Of a stretch of DNA of 64,000 nucleotides, positions 1 through 8,253 are shown one piece after another. Each line of letters opens with the position of its first letter. Positions within the stretch are counted from its first letter, which is position 1. Origin of the DNA: FEB-10 sp963710645. GTDB lineage: Bacteria; Acidobacteriota; Thermoanaerobaculia; Thermoanaerobaculales; Sulfomarinibacteraceae. A program made the position numbers and the translations under genes. The DNA is taken from assembly GCA_963710645.1 (NCBI GenBank), contig CAVQBD010000009.1, positions 620,001-684,000 of the forward strand, written 5' to 3'. Under the pieces are notes generated by a model. That model saw only the letters and a program-made list of their open reading frames with translations, ran no database searches and was not told where the DNA came from.

Positions 1-2138
1 CCGATGTCCGGAGTGGAGTCCGAGATGTCGAGGTCGAGCTGGATCGATCCATCGGACACATTCATGGGTTTGTCGACGGTCGAGGAATCACCGTTGTTGG
101 TATTGGTCAGGGTCAGCTCCACGGTGTAGGAACCCGGGTTCAGGGTCTCCGCCGGAATGGTGCATGTGGACGCGTTGGGGCACCCGCCGTAGTTTGTCGG
201 CCCGGTCACCGACCAGTCCCACTGCAGATTGGCTCCGGGCGCCCAGTTAGAGTTGGTGCCGTCCAGTGTGATGGGGTCGGTGTTGAGCGGGTTCGACGGC
301 ACGGTGACATCGGCCGAAACCGAGGAGACGCCGTCCAGAACGAGCCAGGTCACCGCATCATACAACCCGCCGCCCACCGCCCCGTGCGCGTAGTGGACCG
401 TCAGCCTGATCGACCAGTCGCCGCTCTCGTCCAACGGTACGTTGTTCACCGTCTGGCCGACGTAGTTCTCTGATCCTCCACTGGGGTCGAAGACCCGCCA
501 TTCGTAAAGGTCGCCGGTGCCGCCAGGAGTCCCCTCCGCCGTCGCCGTCATCTGGATCTGGTCCCCGGTGATCGGGTTCGTGGGGCTGATACTGATGGAT
601 GCCTGCGGCTCTCGTTCGATAAGGATCTCCTCGGTCTCGAGCTGCTGCTCAGGACAGGCACCTAGAGGGTCACAAGGAAAGTCCTCATTGGCGACTGCCA
701 CATGTGCATACCGAACCACGTCCGCGCCGATGCTCGCCGGAAGATCACAGTCCAGGGGCTCCAGATCCGCGTTTGTCAGACCCGAGTCGCCGCAAACCAG
801 TCCACTCCCTGGGTCCGCACCATTGGTAACCCAAACAGCCCGCGTCTCCACGGTTCCAATGGACGTGTCGGTCACCGTTACCGTGTCGCCCGGAAACGCC
901 GGCACTGGGTCGATGTTCATGTTGGCCGTCGGCTGCACCGGTCCGCCGCAGGCCGTAAAATCGATCATCTGCACCACCGCGTAGCGCGCGAAGTACATCA
1001 CGTTGCCGTCATCGGAGAACGATGCCCCCTGCGGCCACTCGCACTCCTCCGAATGACTGTTCCACGGCTGGTCCAGATGCCAGAAATTCTGGTCCATCAG
1101 TACCGGGTTGGTGGGGACCTCGATGTTGTAGGTCTTCGAGGTGTCTTCTTGCAGCGTCCGGCCCACCCACACAAAGGGGTAGCGGATGGCCGCGGTGTTC
1201 ACATTGGCCGCACTCGACGGCACCCGGGCCTGCTGGACCGGCGCGGCCGGGTTCGAGATGTCCCAGATCCTGAAACCGTCGTTGGACAGCGCGGTGACGG
1301 CGAGTTCGGCGGTCTTGTCGATGCCCAGACCCTTGCCGCGCGACAGAAAAGCCTTGAAGTTCGCCGGCTGGCTCGCGAATTGAAGGTTGATCGTGCCGCC
1401 TATTTCCTGGACCTCGTAGACGTAGATCTGCCGGTTGCCCATACCCAGATAGACGTAGTGGGTCCCGTTCTTGAAAAGGTGGGCGCCGTTGTAGATATTG
1501 CCGTCGAAGCCCGGCACGTCGACGCAGCCAATCTGCTGGAGATCACCCTCGTCGACGCCGTCGACTTCATACAGCGTGGCGTCGCCGTCGCAGTCTCCCG
1601 GCAAATAGTTGGCCAGCAGATACTGCTGGCTGCCGATCTTGAACATGAATGCGCCCTGGGGCGCCGCGCCAGTATCGTAGACGTGCTGAGTGCTGAAGTC
1701 CGGCCGGCTGGGGTTGGTGCCCAGGTCGAAGATCACGTTCGCCAGCTTGAAGGTAGCCACGCCCCAGCGACACTCGTCGCAGATGGAGTGATTCAGAAGA
1801 TCGTAGTCGGAATCGCCCTGATTGAGCACGGGGAAAGCCGAAAAATCACCCTCGTCGGGATTAGCGGCGTCGGAGATGTCCCACAACTTGAGTTCGTTGC
1901 CGTCGTTGACCGCCAACTGCGTGCGCCCGCCCCAGAGGAATGTGGAGGTGTCAAAGTACTTCGGTATGGTCGGGTGGCCGGTGCAGTTCAAGGATTCCTC
2001 GAGGAGCGGCTCCAGCGCCTCGAGACACTCGGGGGTCGGCTGGGCCGCGGCAGCGCCGGCAAAGAGAAACAGAACCGCAGCGACGGTCAGGCCGGTGCGG
2101 AAAAACGTCGCCGCAAGGGACGCACGGGACGGGAACAT
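1..2138 (-). CDS. Secreted beta-propeller/PKD-type protein, 3' end cut by window edge
   Basis: The frame is open from the ATG at 2138 to the window edge, giving 712 codons without a stop, so the C-terminus lies outside. Residues 1-33 form a signal peptide ending Ala-Ala-Ala-Gln. Residues about 35-390 resemble LVIVD-type propellers (LKLWDISD, FRIWDISNPA blades) and contain paired Cys motifs (CDECRWG). The second half looks like PKD/Ig-like surface domains (ISPTNPITGDQIQMTATA). The N-terminal half is a clear paralogue of the protein at 38949-40181, sharing CLEALEPLLEE, NQGDSDYDLL and YLLANYLPGDCDGDATLY-like stretches. The ATG is preceded by GGAGGTGACC and a strong promoter. It is probably an exported surface or secreted protein; no enzymatic motif was seen. 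Confidence 0.8.
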   Translation of the reverse strand, partial: MFPSRASLAATFFRTGLTVAAVLFLFAGAAAAQPTPECLEALEPLLEESLNCTGHPTIPKYFDTSTFLWGGRTQLAVNDGNELKLWDISDAANPDEGDFSAFPVLNQGDSDYDLLNHSICDECRWGVATFKLANVIFDLGTNPSRPDFSTQHVYDTGAAPQGAFMFKIGSQQYLLANYLPGDCDGDATLYEVDGVDEGDLQQIGCVDVPGFDGNIYNGAHLFKNGTHYVYLGMGNRQIYVYEVQEIGGTINLQFASQPANFKAFLSRGKGLGIDKTAELAVTALSNDGFRIWDISNPAAPVQQARVPSSAANVNTAAIRYPFVWVGRTLQEDTSKTYNIEVPTNPVLMDQNFWHLDQPWNSHSEECEWPQGASFSDDGNVMYFARYAVVQMIDFTACGGPVQPTANMNIDPVPAFPGDTVTVTDTSIGTVETRAVWVTNGADPGSGLVCGDSGLTNADLEPLDCDLPASIGADVVRYAHVAVANEDFPCDPLGACPEQQLETEEILIEREPQASISISPTNPITGDQIQMTATAEGTPGGTGDLYEWRVFDPSGGSENYVGQTVNNVPLDESGDWSIRLTVHYAHGAVGGGLYDAVTWLVLDGVSSVSADVTVPSNPLNTDPITLDGTNSNWAPGANLQWDWSVTGPTNYGGCPNASTCTIPAETLNPGSYTVELTLTNTNNGDSSTVDKPMNVSDGSIQLDLDISDSTPDI

Positions 2139-2157
2139 GGTCACCTCCATCGCCTAA

Positions 2158-2187
2158 ATCATAGGCTGTGTGAAGAGCAAGTGTCAA
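2158..2187 (-). promoter_or_regulatory. Sigma-70-type promoter of the left-edge propeller gene
   Basis: On the minus strand TTGACA (2187-2182) is followed after 18 bp by TATGAT (2163-2158). The expected transcription start is near 2150, which leaves a very short leader containing GGAGGTGACC just before the ATG at 2138. Confidence 0.65.
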
Positions 2188-2409
2188 CACGATTGGGAGC
2201 CGCTATGGCAATTTTTTTCAGATACTTAGACTATACTTGGACGGTGTGACCGTGGTCACAATCGGGCTCCCGCCAGGTTTGGAATTCGGCGGGCATGCGG
2301 CTCTCCGCCCCGGAGTTTGGACGAGGTGCGGCAAAGGGTCAACCCCAAGGCTCATTATTTCACAATCGATTGACAATACGGTGATGGGCTTTCGCCCACC
2401 CGCACAGCC

Positions 2410-2430
2410 GGTCGAAGGTCGAAAGTCGAA
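2410..2430. repeat. Heptamer array, unit GGTCGAA x3
   Basis: Three tandem 7-bp units (GGTCGAA, GGTCGAA, AGTCGAA) are followed by a CCCACCCTCCCACCC block. This is one member of the dispersed period-7 family. It lies in the 2139-2913 gene-free stretch, which otherwise holds only the 2578-2762 element and no supported gene. Confidence 0.6.
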
Positions 2431-2577
2431 GATCCCCACCCTCCCACCCGGAGCGGTGTTAAGCGCGATGGACGGGCGTGCCGGGTACATGCTTGTGCGA
2501 TCCGAGGTCACCGAGAGTCTGACGGCCGTCTGTTACCGCACAAGTATGTACCGGGCTCCCTCGAGGAGCGCGGTTGG

Positions 2578-2762
2578 GAGATGGGCGCGATGGGAAACGA
2601 AGCTCGATCATAGGCCGCGGTGCCTTCGTCGCGCCCCAGCCCTCCTCATCGCACCCCCCGGTGAGGATGCCAGGCACGCCGATTCGCCTCAATTCCACGA
2701 ACACGTCGGAGCACGATGGCGAATCGGGATGCCAGGCACCTCCGAACAACGCGCCCTCGAGG
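2578..2762. repeat. Intergenic hairpin element B, copy 1
   Basis: About 170 bp resemble 4818-4985: the same GGGCGCGATGGG start, an AACGAAGCTCGA block, CTTCGTCGCGCCCC, then two inverted arms, ATGCCAGGCACGCCGATTCGCC-like and GGCGAATCGGGATGCCAGGCA-like, around a variable centre. The stretch is non-coding. It ends in a CTCGAGGAGCGCAATGGGA segment that resembles the start of the element again. Confidence 0.6.
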
Positions 2763-2863
2763 AGCGCAATGGGAACATCGGTGGCGAGGAGTGAAGAGGG
2801 CCATTCATACCCTTCAATCCGCTGCCCCAGTAGAGGTTCTCGCCAACCACCACGGCGAGGAAC

Positions 2864-2893
2864 GAAAAAAAGGGCGGCCCGAAGGCCGCCCTC
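2864..2893 (-). terminator. Rho-independent terminator of the 4374-2914 gene
   Basis: On the minus strand GGGCGGCC-TTCG-GGCCGCCC is followed by a run of seven T. It sits about 20 bp after the stop codon. Confidence 0.9.
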
Positions 2894-2913
2894 CATATTC
2901 CAGTAGGACCGGA

Positions 2914-4374
2914 TTAGTCGAAGTAGTAGAACGGATCGGTCCAGCCGAGGTCCGGCAGAACCTGCTGCGAGAAGCAGTTGAAGTTGGCCATCACAGCGCC
3001 CTCCATGAAGGAGGAGTAATCGCCGGTCTTGACGTACTTGACACCCATCCAGGTCTGGTAGAAGTCGTCGGCGAGGAACGGGGACTCGAAGGTCCAGTTC
3101 GACGCCGGCCACACGAAGAGCATCCAGCCATAGGGATCGGTGATGTTGAACTGCGACACCGAGACCTCCTGGGTCTCGAGCGGGAGCAGGTTGAGCACGA
3201 CGAACTCACCACCAGGCTGCGACCACGGGGGCACGGTGGTGGTGGCGACGTTCTCTTCTTCGTCCCAAGCGTAGTAGGTGTACGCCAAGCAGTTCAGCGC
3301 CCACATCTCGTTCGGGGACTCATCGGGATCGTCAAGGACGAGGTCCGGAACGATCTTGCTCAGAGTGCTGCCCTTCCACACGCGCAGATAGGTCTCGAGA
3401 CCAATGGAGGAGTCCTCGAGGTACCTGAACGCCCACGCGGTCGGCAGGGGCTCACGGTAGTCGGTCGTGTCGAACGAGTTCGAGTAGCGGCCGTAGAAGC
3501 TGATCGGCCAGCCGGTGACCGGATTGGTGGTGGCGATGAACGGAAGGTTCATGCTCGCCTCGACATGGACAGCGTTGTCCGCCTCGGAGAAGCGCTCGGT
3601 GGCATTCACCCACAGCACGTCACCGATGAGCACGTTGTCGTTCCGAATCTCGTTGGCAAAGTAGCCAGCTTCATCGGGGAACAGGGTGTTGCAGGTCTCC
3701 ACCACGTCGGCGGTGATGTACATCCAAGTGTCGTCGGTCTCGTCACGGGCTTCAAACCACGGCGAGGGCTGCGGGGCGTAGGGCGCGTCGTTGCAGTTGT
3801 CGTGGTACCGCGGCACAGTCTGGCTGCTCTTGAGCCAGCCCTCGAACAGGGCGAGGATGTTGGCCGGGATCGGATCCGAATAGCGGCCGGGATAGGCCTG
3901 GTCGCCAACGGCGCACCGGTTGGGAGACAGCGCGGTGGTGGCCTGAGGATCCGGGGGATTCCACGGGTCGCCAGGCGAGTACTGGTTGATCTGCGAAATC
4001 GGGCCGTCATCGAAGATGCCCTCATCCGTGTTGTGCGCCTGGATCTGGGTCACGGGGAGCTGACCAGCGGCCAGGATGGTCCGGATGTCCATGGTCTGGA
4101 CGTCGTAACCGGTCAGCAAAATGTTGAAGTCAAGGATTGCCACGGTGAAATCGGTCCAGACGGTCACGTGGACGATCTGGGCCTCATCAGAGGTGTTGGT
4201 CACCGAAAACAGGGTGTTCACACCCGAGGCACCCTCAGCGTAGTTGTACGCCACAAACGGGTACAACAGAGTAGCGGCCGGGGCGGCGTCAAAGGCGCAG
4301 ACGTTTGCAAAAGCAACGCTGCCAGCGCCGAGCATCACCGCGCCAACCAGCGCCAGTGTCATAAACTTCTTCAT
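2914..4374 (-). CDS. Exported protein of unknown function
   Basis: 486 aa. The ATG at 4374 (MKKFMTLALVGAV) has GGAAGGAGTTGAGC upstream; the frame runs further upstream but lacks a ribosome-binding site there. Residues 1-23 form a signal peptide ending AFA. The mature protein starts with VCAFDAAPAATLLYPFVAYNY and is acidic, with many Asn, Asp and aromatic residues and several cysteines, as in structural or carbohydrate-related secreted proteins. No catalytic motif or anchor was recognised. It is a single-gene unit with its own strong promoter and terminator, which suggests high expression. Confidence 0.75.
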   Translation of the reverse strand: MKKFMTLALVGAVMLGAGSVAFANVCAFDAAPAATLLYPFVAYNYAEGASGVNTLFSVTNTSDEAQIVHVTVWTDFTVAILDFNILLTGYDVQTMDIRTILAAGQLPVTQIQAHNTDEGIFDDGPISQINQYSPGDPWNPPDPQATTALSPNRCAVGDQAYPGRYSDPIPANILALFEGWLKSSQTVPRYHDNCNDAPYAPQPSPWFEARDETDDTWMYITADVVETCNTLFPDEAGYFANEIRNDNVLIGDVLWVNATERFSEADNAVHVEASMNLPFIATTNPVTGWPISFYGRYSNSFDTTDYREPLPTAWAFRYLEDSSIGLETYLRVWKGSTLSKIVPDLVLDDPDESPNEMWALNCLAYTYYAWDEEENVATTTVPPWSQPGGEFVVLNLLPLETQEVSVSQFNITDPYGWMLFVWPASNWTFESPFLADDFYQTWMGVKYVKTGDYSSFMEGAVMANFNCFSQQVLPDLGWTDPFYYFD

Positions 4375-4530
4375 GCTCAACTCCTTCCATACTTTTCGTA
4401 ATCTCACAACAGAAATGTGGACGATTTCATACCGTCCTGTGTCTCTTTCTGGCCCCTCCGAGTTGCGCATCACCTCCTGTAAGTTTAGATTTTTCATCGA
4501 CTTATTTCGAAATATGTCATGACAGCATAA

Positions 4531-4559
4531 AGTATAGCCCTGGACCCATAGGCTGTCAA
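4531..4559 (-). promoter_or_regulatory. Near-consensus sigma-70 promoter
   Basis: On the minus strand TTGACA (4559-4554), a 17-bp spacer, then TATACT (4536-4531). It predicts a leader of about 150 nt before the ATG at 4374. This is the best-matching promoter in the window. Confidence 0.75.
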
Positions 4560-4699
4560 GGCGCCGAGGGTCCGAAAGCAACCTTCGGGCATTATGCGGC
4601 GGGTCAAACCGCAAGTCAAGCAATCTACGTCACAAAATGGCTCATAACTCCCTTAACGGTGTGATTTTGGCCTTCCCAACCCCCGCCCACCCGGAGTGT

Positions 4700-4815
4700 G
4701 AGGACGCGCCGGGCGGGCGTGCCACTTCTGACATTTTCGGGAGATTCCCGCTCAAGCTCCGCACGTCTTCAAGTCCCGAACAGTGTCAGGGGTGGCAACC
4801 GCGGGGAGCGCCATG
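4700..4815. repeat. Intergenic hairpin element A, copy 1
   Basis: GCGGGCGTGCCACTTCTGACA at the left and TGTCAGGGGTGGCAACC then GGGGAGCG at the right form an imperfect palindrome around a variable 30-bp centre. Related copies lie at 23938-24055, 51225-51345 and 54840-54960. It is non-coding and runs directly into element B copy 2. Confidence 0.6.
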
Positions 4816-4817
4816 GG

Positions 4818-4985
4818 GAGGTGGGCGCGATGGGGAACGAAGCTCGACCGCAGGCCGTTATCCCTTCGTCGCGCCCCTTCTCCCAACGCACTTCCCGTGA
4901 GAATGCCGGGCACGCCGATTCGCCCAATCGAAACGGGCCGGGTGGTCGCCTTCGGCGAATCGGGATGCCAGGCACCTCCGAGGGA
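4818..4985. repeat. Intergenic hairpin element B, copy 2
   Basis: This is homologous to 2578-2762. Arms at about 4902-4923 (ATGCCGGGCACGCCGATTCG) and 4955-4980 (GGCGAATCGGGATGCCAGGC) face each other. It fills the gene-free stretch 4375-5076 together with element A. Confidence 0.6.
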
Positions 4986-5002
4986 CGCGCACCCCCGGCC
5001 AG

Positions 5003-5031
5003 GAAAAAGCGCCGCGCGGATGCGCGGCGCT
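5003..5031 (-). terminator. Terminator after the FG-GAP protein gene
   Basis: On the minus strand AGCGCCGCGC and GCGCGGCGCT form a 10-bp stem with a short loop, followed by TTTTT. It sits about 45 bp beyond the stop at 5077. Confidence 0.85.
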
Positions 5032-5076
5032 GAGTTTCTGAGTTGTTGGGTCGGGTCTGCCCCTGCCGCCAACTCC

Positions 5077-6750
5077 CTACTTCTCCTTCGTCAACCACAC
5101 CTTGACCCCGCCGCTGGCGTTCTTCTCGTCGGCGAAACAGGCGATGACATCGTCCTTGCCGTTGCCGTCGAGGTCGATCAGCTGGACGTCGTAGGCCTTG
5201 CCGAGAGTGGTCAGTTCAGGACTCTGCTCCAGATAGTAGTCCCCGGAGTCCGACTGGACGAAGGCCGCCATGGCGCCGCTCTTTCGGGCGGCTATCAAAT
5301 CGGTCCGACCGTCGCCGTTCAGATCGCCTGCCGCCACGCGGAACCAAGGATCGAAGCGATCGTCATCGAGGAACAGGGGGGTCCCCTGCTCGAGGATACC
5401 CTCCGGGCCGACGGCGTATCTGATGACGCCCGTCCTGGTGTGGGGTTTGGTCGCGGTCGTCACAAACTGGGTGAATGGCATGTAGAGCTCCGCCCCACCC
5501 TCGGTCGTCACCACGGCCACGTCTGGATGCTGGGCGTTGCTCAGCACGCCGCGAGGAAGCGGGCCGGACCACTCCCCGCCTTCGCGGTTGAAGTACACCA
5601 ACCGACGCCAATCCGTGGCGTTCGACGACACTGCGAGATCCGGCCTACCGTCTCCATCCAAATCGGCCGTCTCGATGGCATCACCGATCACGCGCCCCGG
5701 CAAACCGTCACGCGCCACCTGCCAACCGCCCGGGGTGTTGACCGCGATCCACAAGGTGCTGGCGTCGTCGATCCGCTCGCTGGTTCCCATGTCGTAGTCG
5801 ATCTCCGCCAACACCGCCACATCATCCCGGCCGTCGCCGTTGTAATCGGCCACCGCCACGGCTCTTGACGTAACGCGCGGATCGGGGCTCGGGAGCAACA
5901 CCGACTTCTTGTAGCCGCCGGCTCCATCGCCGTAGATCACGTACTGACCCTTGAAATGGATGGCCAGCACGATGTCGCGATGGCCGTCACCGTCAAAGTC
6001 TCCAGTGGCCACACCGCCGTAGTCGTACGGCACGTCGCCCGCCCAGGAGATGCCTTTCCAGTAACTGAATCCCCCGCCACCCGTACCGAGGAGAATGGCG
6101 GGCATCCCGCCACCCTTACGGGTCGGTGGGAACACAAGATCCGTGACCCCGTCACCGTTCATGTCGTCGGCCACGAAATTCATCTGCCACAGTCCCCGGG
6201 TGGGCAGTCCGTCCAGCACGGGTTCGAACTGAAATCCATCCATAAAGGGCGGCGGGACGATCTCGGCGGCGAAGTCTACGTAATACTCCACCGTCCCGTA
6301 GGTGCCCTCCCATTCACGGGCCGCCGACTGAGCCAACTCTTCGTACTCGCGGCGCAGCCAAAGATCGTGAATCGCGGAATCCGGGTCTTCGGGCGGCAGT
6401 CCGCGCAGCCAGACCGTGTCGCCCTCTTCCTTGACGATTTCCATCTTGAAGGACACCGCCGCGTGCGGGTAGGCGTATTTCTCGTCGATGCGCACGATGA
6501 TGTGCTTCGGCACCGGGCGGGGTGTGAGCCAGTCGGCAACCAGTTCCTCCCAGCTTGTGTAGCTCGTTCCGGTTCGTTGCTCCACCTCGCGCTTCTCGGC
6601 GTCGCTGAGTTGAGGCTCGGCGTTGGCCGCGGCCTCCTGCTGGCCGGCGGTCCCGCTGCCAGCGGCCGCCTGCTCGGAGCCCTGCGCCCACAAAGTTGAA
6701 ACGCCCACGATCATGAGCGCGGTCAATCCAAGCACAGACATTCGATTCAT
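5077..6750 (-). CDS. Exported FG-GAP/VCBS-repeat protein
   Basis: 557 aa. The ATG at 6750 (MNRMSVLGLTALMIVG) has GGAGGAAAT upstream, and residues 1-22 are a signal peptide. After an N-terminal region of unknown fold (about 50-185), at least six FG-GAP blades carry the calcium-binding signature DxNGDG or DxDGDG (DMNGDGVTDLVF, DFDGDGHRDIVL, DYNGDGRDDVAV, DLDGDGRPDLAV, DLNGDGRTDLIA, DLDGNGKDDVIA). This predicts an integrin-alpha-like seven-bladed propeller that is secreted or at the outer surface. It lies 40 bp downstream of the ABC-2 permease gene and is probably cotranscribed with it. Binding partner unknown. Confidence 0.85.
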   Translation of the reverse strand: MNRMSVLGLTALMIVGVSTLWAQGSEQAAAGSGTAGQQEAAANAEPQLSDAEKREVEQRTGTSYTSWEELVADWLTPRPVPKHIIVRIDEKYAYPHAAVSFKMEIVKEEGDTVWLRGLPPEDPDSAIHDLWLRREYEELAQSAAREWEGTYGTVEYYVDFAAEIVPPPFMDGFQFEPVLDGLPTRGLWQMNFVADDMNGDGVTDLVFPPTRKGGGMPAILLGTGGGGFSYWKGISWAGDVPYDYGGVATGDFDGDGHRDIVLAIHFKGQYVIYGDGAGGYKKSVLLPSPDPRVTSRAVAVADYNGDGRDDVAVLAEIDYDMGTSERIDDASTLWIAVNTPGGWQVARDGLPGRVIGDAIETADLDGDGRPDLAVSSNATDWRRLVYFNREGGEWSGPLPRGVLSNAQHPDVAVVTTEGGAELYMPFTQFVTTATKPHTRTGVIRYAVGPEGILEQGTPLFLDDDRFDPWFRVAAGDLNGDGRTDLIAARKSGAMAAFVQSDSGDYYLEQSPELTTLGKAYDVQLIDLDGNGKDDVIACFADEKNASGGVKVWLTKEK

Positions 6751-6790
6751 ATTTCCTCCATCATCAACCTGTTGTGTTCCCGCCGTCCCC

Positions 6791-7627
6791 TCACAACAGG
6801 TCGGCGATTGTATATCGATATCGATCGAGCGCCATTGATCCCACCGCCACCAGCAGAAAGCCCACAAAGGTCACCGCGATCAAGCTCACTGTCGACGGTG
6901 GCGCCGAACTGATCAGCCCGGTCCGCGCCACCTCCACCAGCGGCGTCAGGGGATTGGCCTGCACAAGCGACCTCAGGACACCCTCCGGAACCAGGGAGAG
7001 GGGATAGACGATGGGCGCCCCGTAGAACACCACCTGCAGGGCGAGGCCAAGGGCCTCGGGGATATCGGGCAACACCGCCCCCAGCACGCTGGCGACGAGG
7101 CCCAGCCCGATCATCCACAAAGCAAAGAGGGCAAACGCGCCGATCAGCCACGGCAGATTCAATATTCCGGTGTGACCGCCCACCACACAAATGGCCAACA
7201 CCACGACGAAGGAAATCGCATGGTGCATCACAGCCCCCAACACGTCTCCCACAACCAGCACCTCGGCCGGCATCCGTACTCGCTGCACGAGGCTGGAATG
7301 GGTGCGGAACACCCGCGACGCACGCAGAGCGGCGTCGTTGAGTGCCAAGAACGGCACCAGTCCCGTGATCAGAAAAAGTCCAAATCCCACAGGCGGACGC
7401 CGAGCAAGATCGATGCCAAGTCCATCGATCTTGATCTCCAGGATCGCCGAAAACACCACCATGAACAGCACAAACTGGATCAGAGTCGCGATGGGAGTCC
7501 ACAGCCACCCCAAGTAGGACCCGGCGTGACGCGCGGCAAAGGCCCGCCACGCCAGTTGGCCCAGCAGGAACCTGTGCCGCGCCAGGGTCGGCAGAATCCG
7601 AATAGGAGCCAAGATATGCCGGGTCAT
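6791..7627 (-). CDS. ABC-2 type polysaccharide-export permease (Wzm/TagG-like)
   Basis: 278 aa with about six hydrophobic segments. The N-terminus has LGQLAWRAFAARHAGSYLGWLWTPI, the typical cytoplasmic lead-in of Wzm/TagG-type permeases (R-Y/S-x-S-x-LGxLW), and further hydrophobic spans lie near residues 45-65, 85-105, 130-175, 190-215 and 245-268. Such permeases move undecaprenyl-linked glycans across the inner membrane and need a partner ATPase (Wzt/TagH). No ATPase gene is adjacent: the downstream gene is an FG-GAP protein and the upstream neighbour diverges. The start has only a distant GGAAGGA. Confidence 0.85.
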   Translation of the reverse strand: MTRHILAPIRILPTLARHRFLLGQLAWRAFAARHAGSYLGWLWTPIATLIQFVLFMVVFSAILEIKIDGLGIDLARRPPVGFGLFLITGLVPFLALNDAALRASRVFRTHSSLVQRVRMPAEVLVVGDVLGAVMHHAISFVVVLAICVVGGHTGILNLPWLIGAFALFALWMIGLGLVASVLGAVLPDIPEALGLALQVVFYGAPIVYPLSLVPEGVLRSLVQANPLTPLVEVARTGLISSAPPSTVSLIAVTFVGFLLVAVGSMALDRYRYTIADLL

Positions 7628-7734
7628 GGAACGATTGTCGTCCTTCCAAGCGGGTTTGGGCTGGTGAGGGTTGCAGGCGAGTGACCGCGCTCACGCATTT
7701 ATTGCCTCGGAGATTTTTCTCCCACTCTTTGTGC

Positions 7735-7763
7735 TTGACGGGCTTGCAATGGCCACATAACAT
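7735..7763 (+). promoter_or_regulatory. Candidate promoter of the XRE-TPR operon
   Basis: TTGACG, a 17-bp spacer, then TAACAT. The transcript would start near 7770, about 65 nt before the GTG at 7834. It lies between divergently transcribed genes. Confidence 0.45.
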
Positions 7764-7833
7764 AAGAGCATGTGGGGCATGGTGCGTCCATGCTGCCGCG
7801 GGATAGTACTACAGGAAGGGAATTCGGCAAACA

Positions 7834-8253
7834 GTGGCCAGGAGATTTGAACCCTCGACACCTCAGGTGGCCGTCATCGGCAGCCGGCTCCGCCGGTTGC
7901 GGAAAGAGCACAACCTGACGCAGGCCGACCTGGCGCGCCAAATTGGCATTCAGCAGTCGGACCTGTCGCGGATGGAGAAGGGTGAATACCGCGTCTCTCT
8001 GGACAATCTGTTCAAGATCCTCGGGGCCTTCGACCTGGAGATCTCGGATTTCTTCGGCGATCAGCCCGAACCCGCAACGGCCATGTCACGGCCGCTCAGC
8101 CACGAGGACATGCAGCTCCTCCACCTGCTCCGCGAACTCAGTCCGGAGGCGCGGGAAGAGTTGCAGCAATTCGTCGAGTTCAAGGTCCGACGAGAACGGA
8201 CCGAGCGCAGAGCAGCCGAGGCCAGGCACACCAGAGACGGGAACGGTTCATGA
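7834..8253 (+). CDS. XRE-family HTH transcriptional regulator
   Basis: 139 aa from a GTG start. Residues about 13-68 form a Cro/C1-type helix-turn-helix (IGSRLRRLRKEHNLTQADLA ... QSDLSRMEKGEYRVSLDNL), followed by an acidic, helical tail (LLRELSPEAREELQQFVEFKVRRER) that may dimerise or bind a ligand. It overlaps the next gene by ATGA, so it is translationally coupled to a TPR protein and then an exported protein. The ABC permease gene diverges from it. It could autoregulate this intergenic region; no operator was identified. Confidence 0.9.
   Translation: MARRFEPSTPQVAVIGSRLRRLRKEHNLTQADLARQIGIQQSDLSRMEKGEYRVSLDNLFKILGAFDLEISDFFGDQPEPATAMSRPLSHEDMQLLHLLRELSPEAREELQQFVEFKVRRERTERRAAEARHTRDGNGS

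Noticed and set aside
702..2249. 515-codon plus-strand frame antisense to the left-edge propeller gene
   Set aside because: The minus-strand frame is open over the whole region, has a signal peptide, ribosome-binding site and promoter, and a paralogue at 38949. The plus frame is Arg/His/Val-rich shadow sequence.
2716..4401. 561-codon plus-strand frame
   Set aside because: Antisense shadow of the secreted protein 2914-4374, which has a promoter, terminator and signal peptide.
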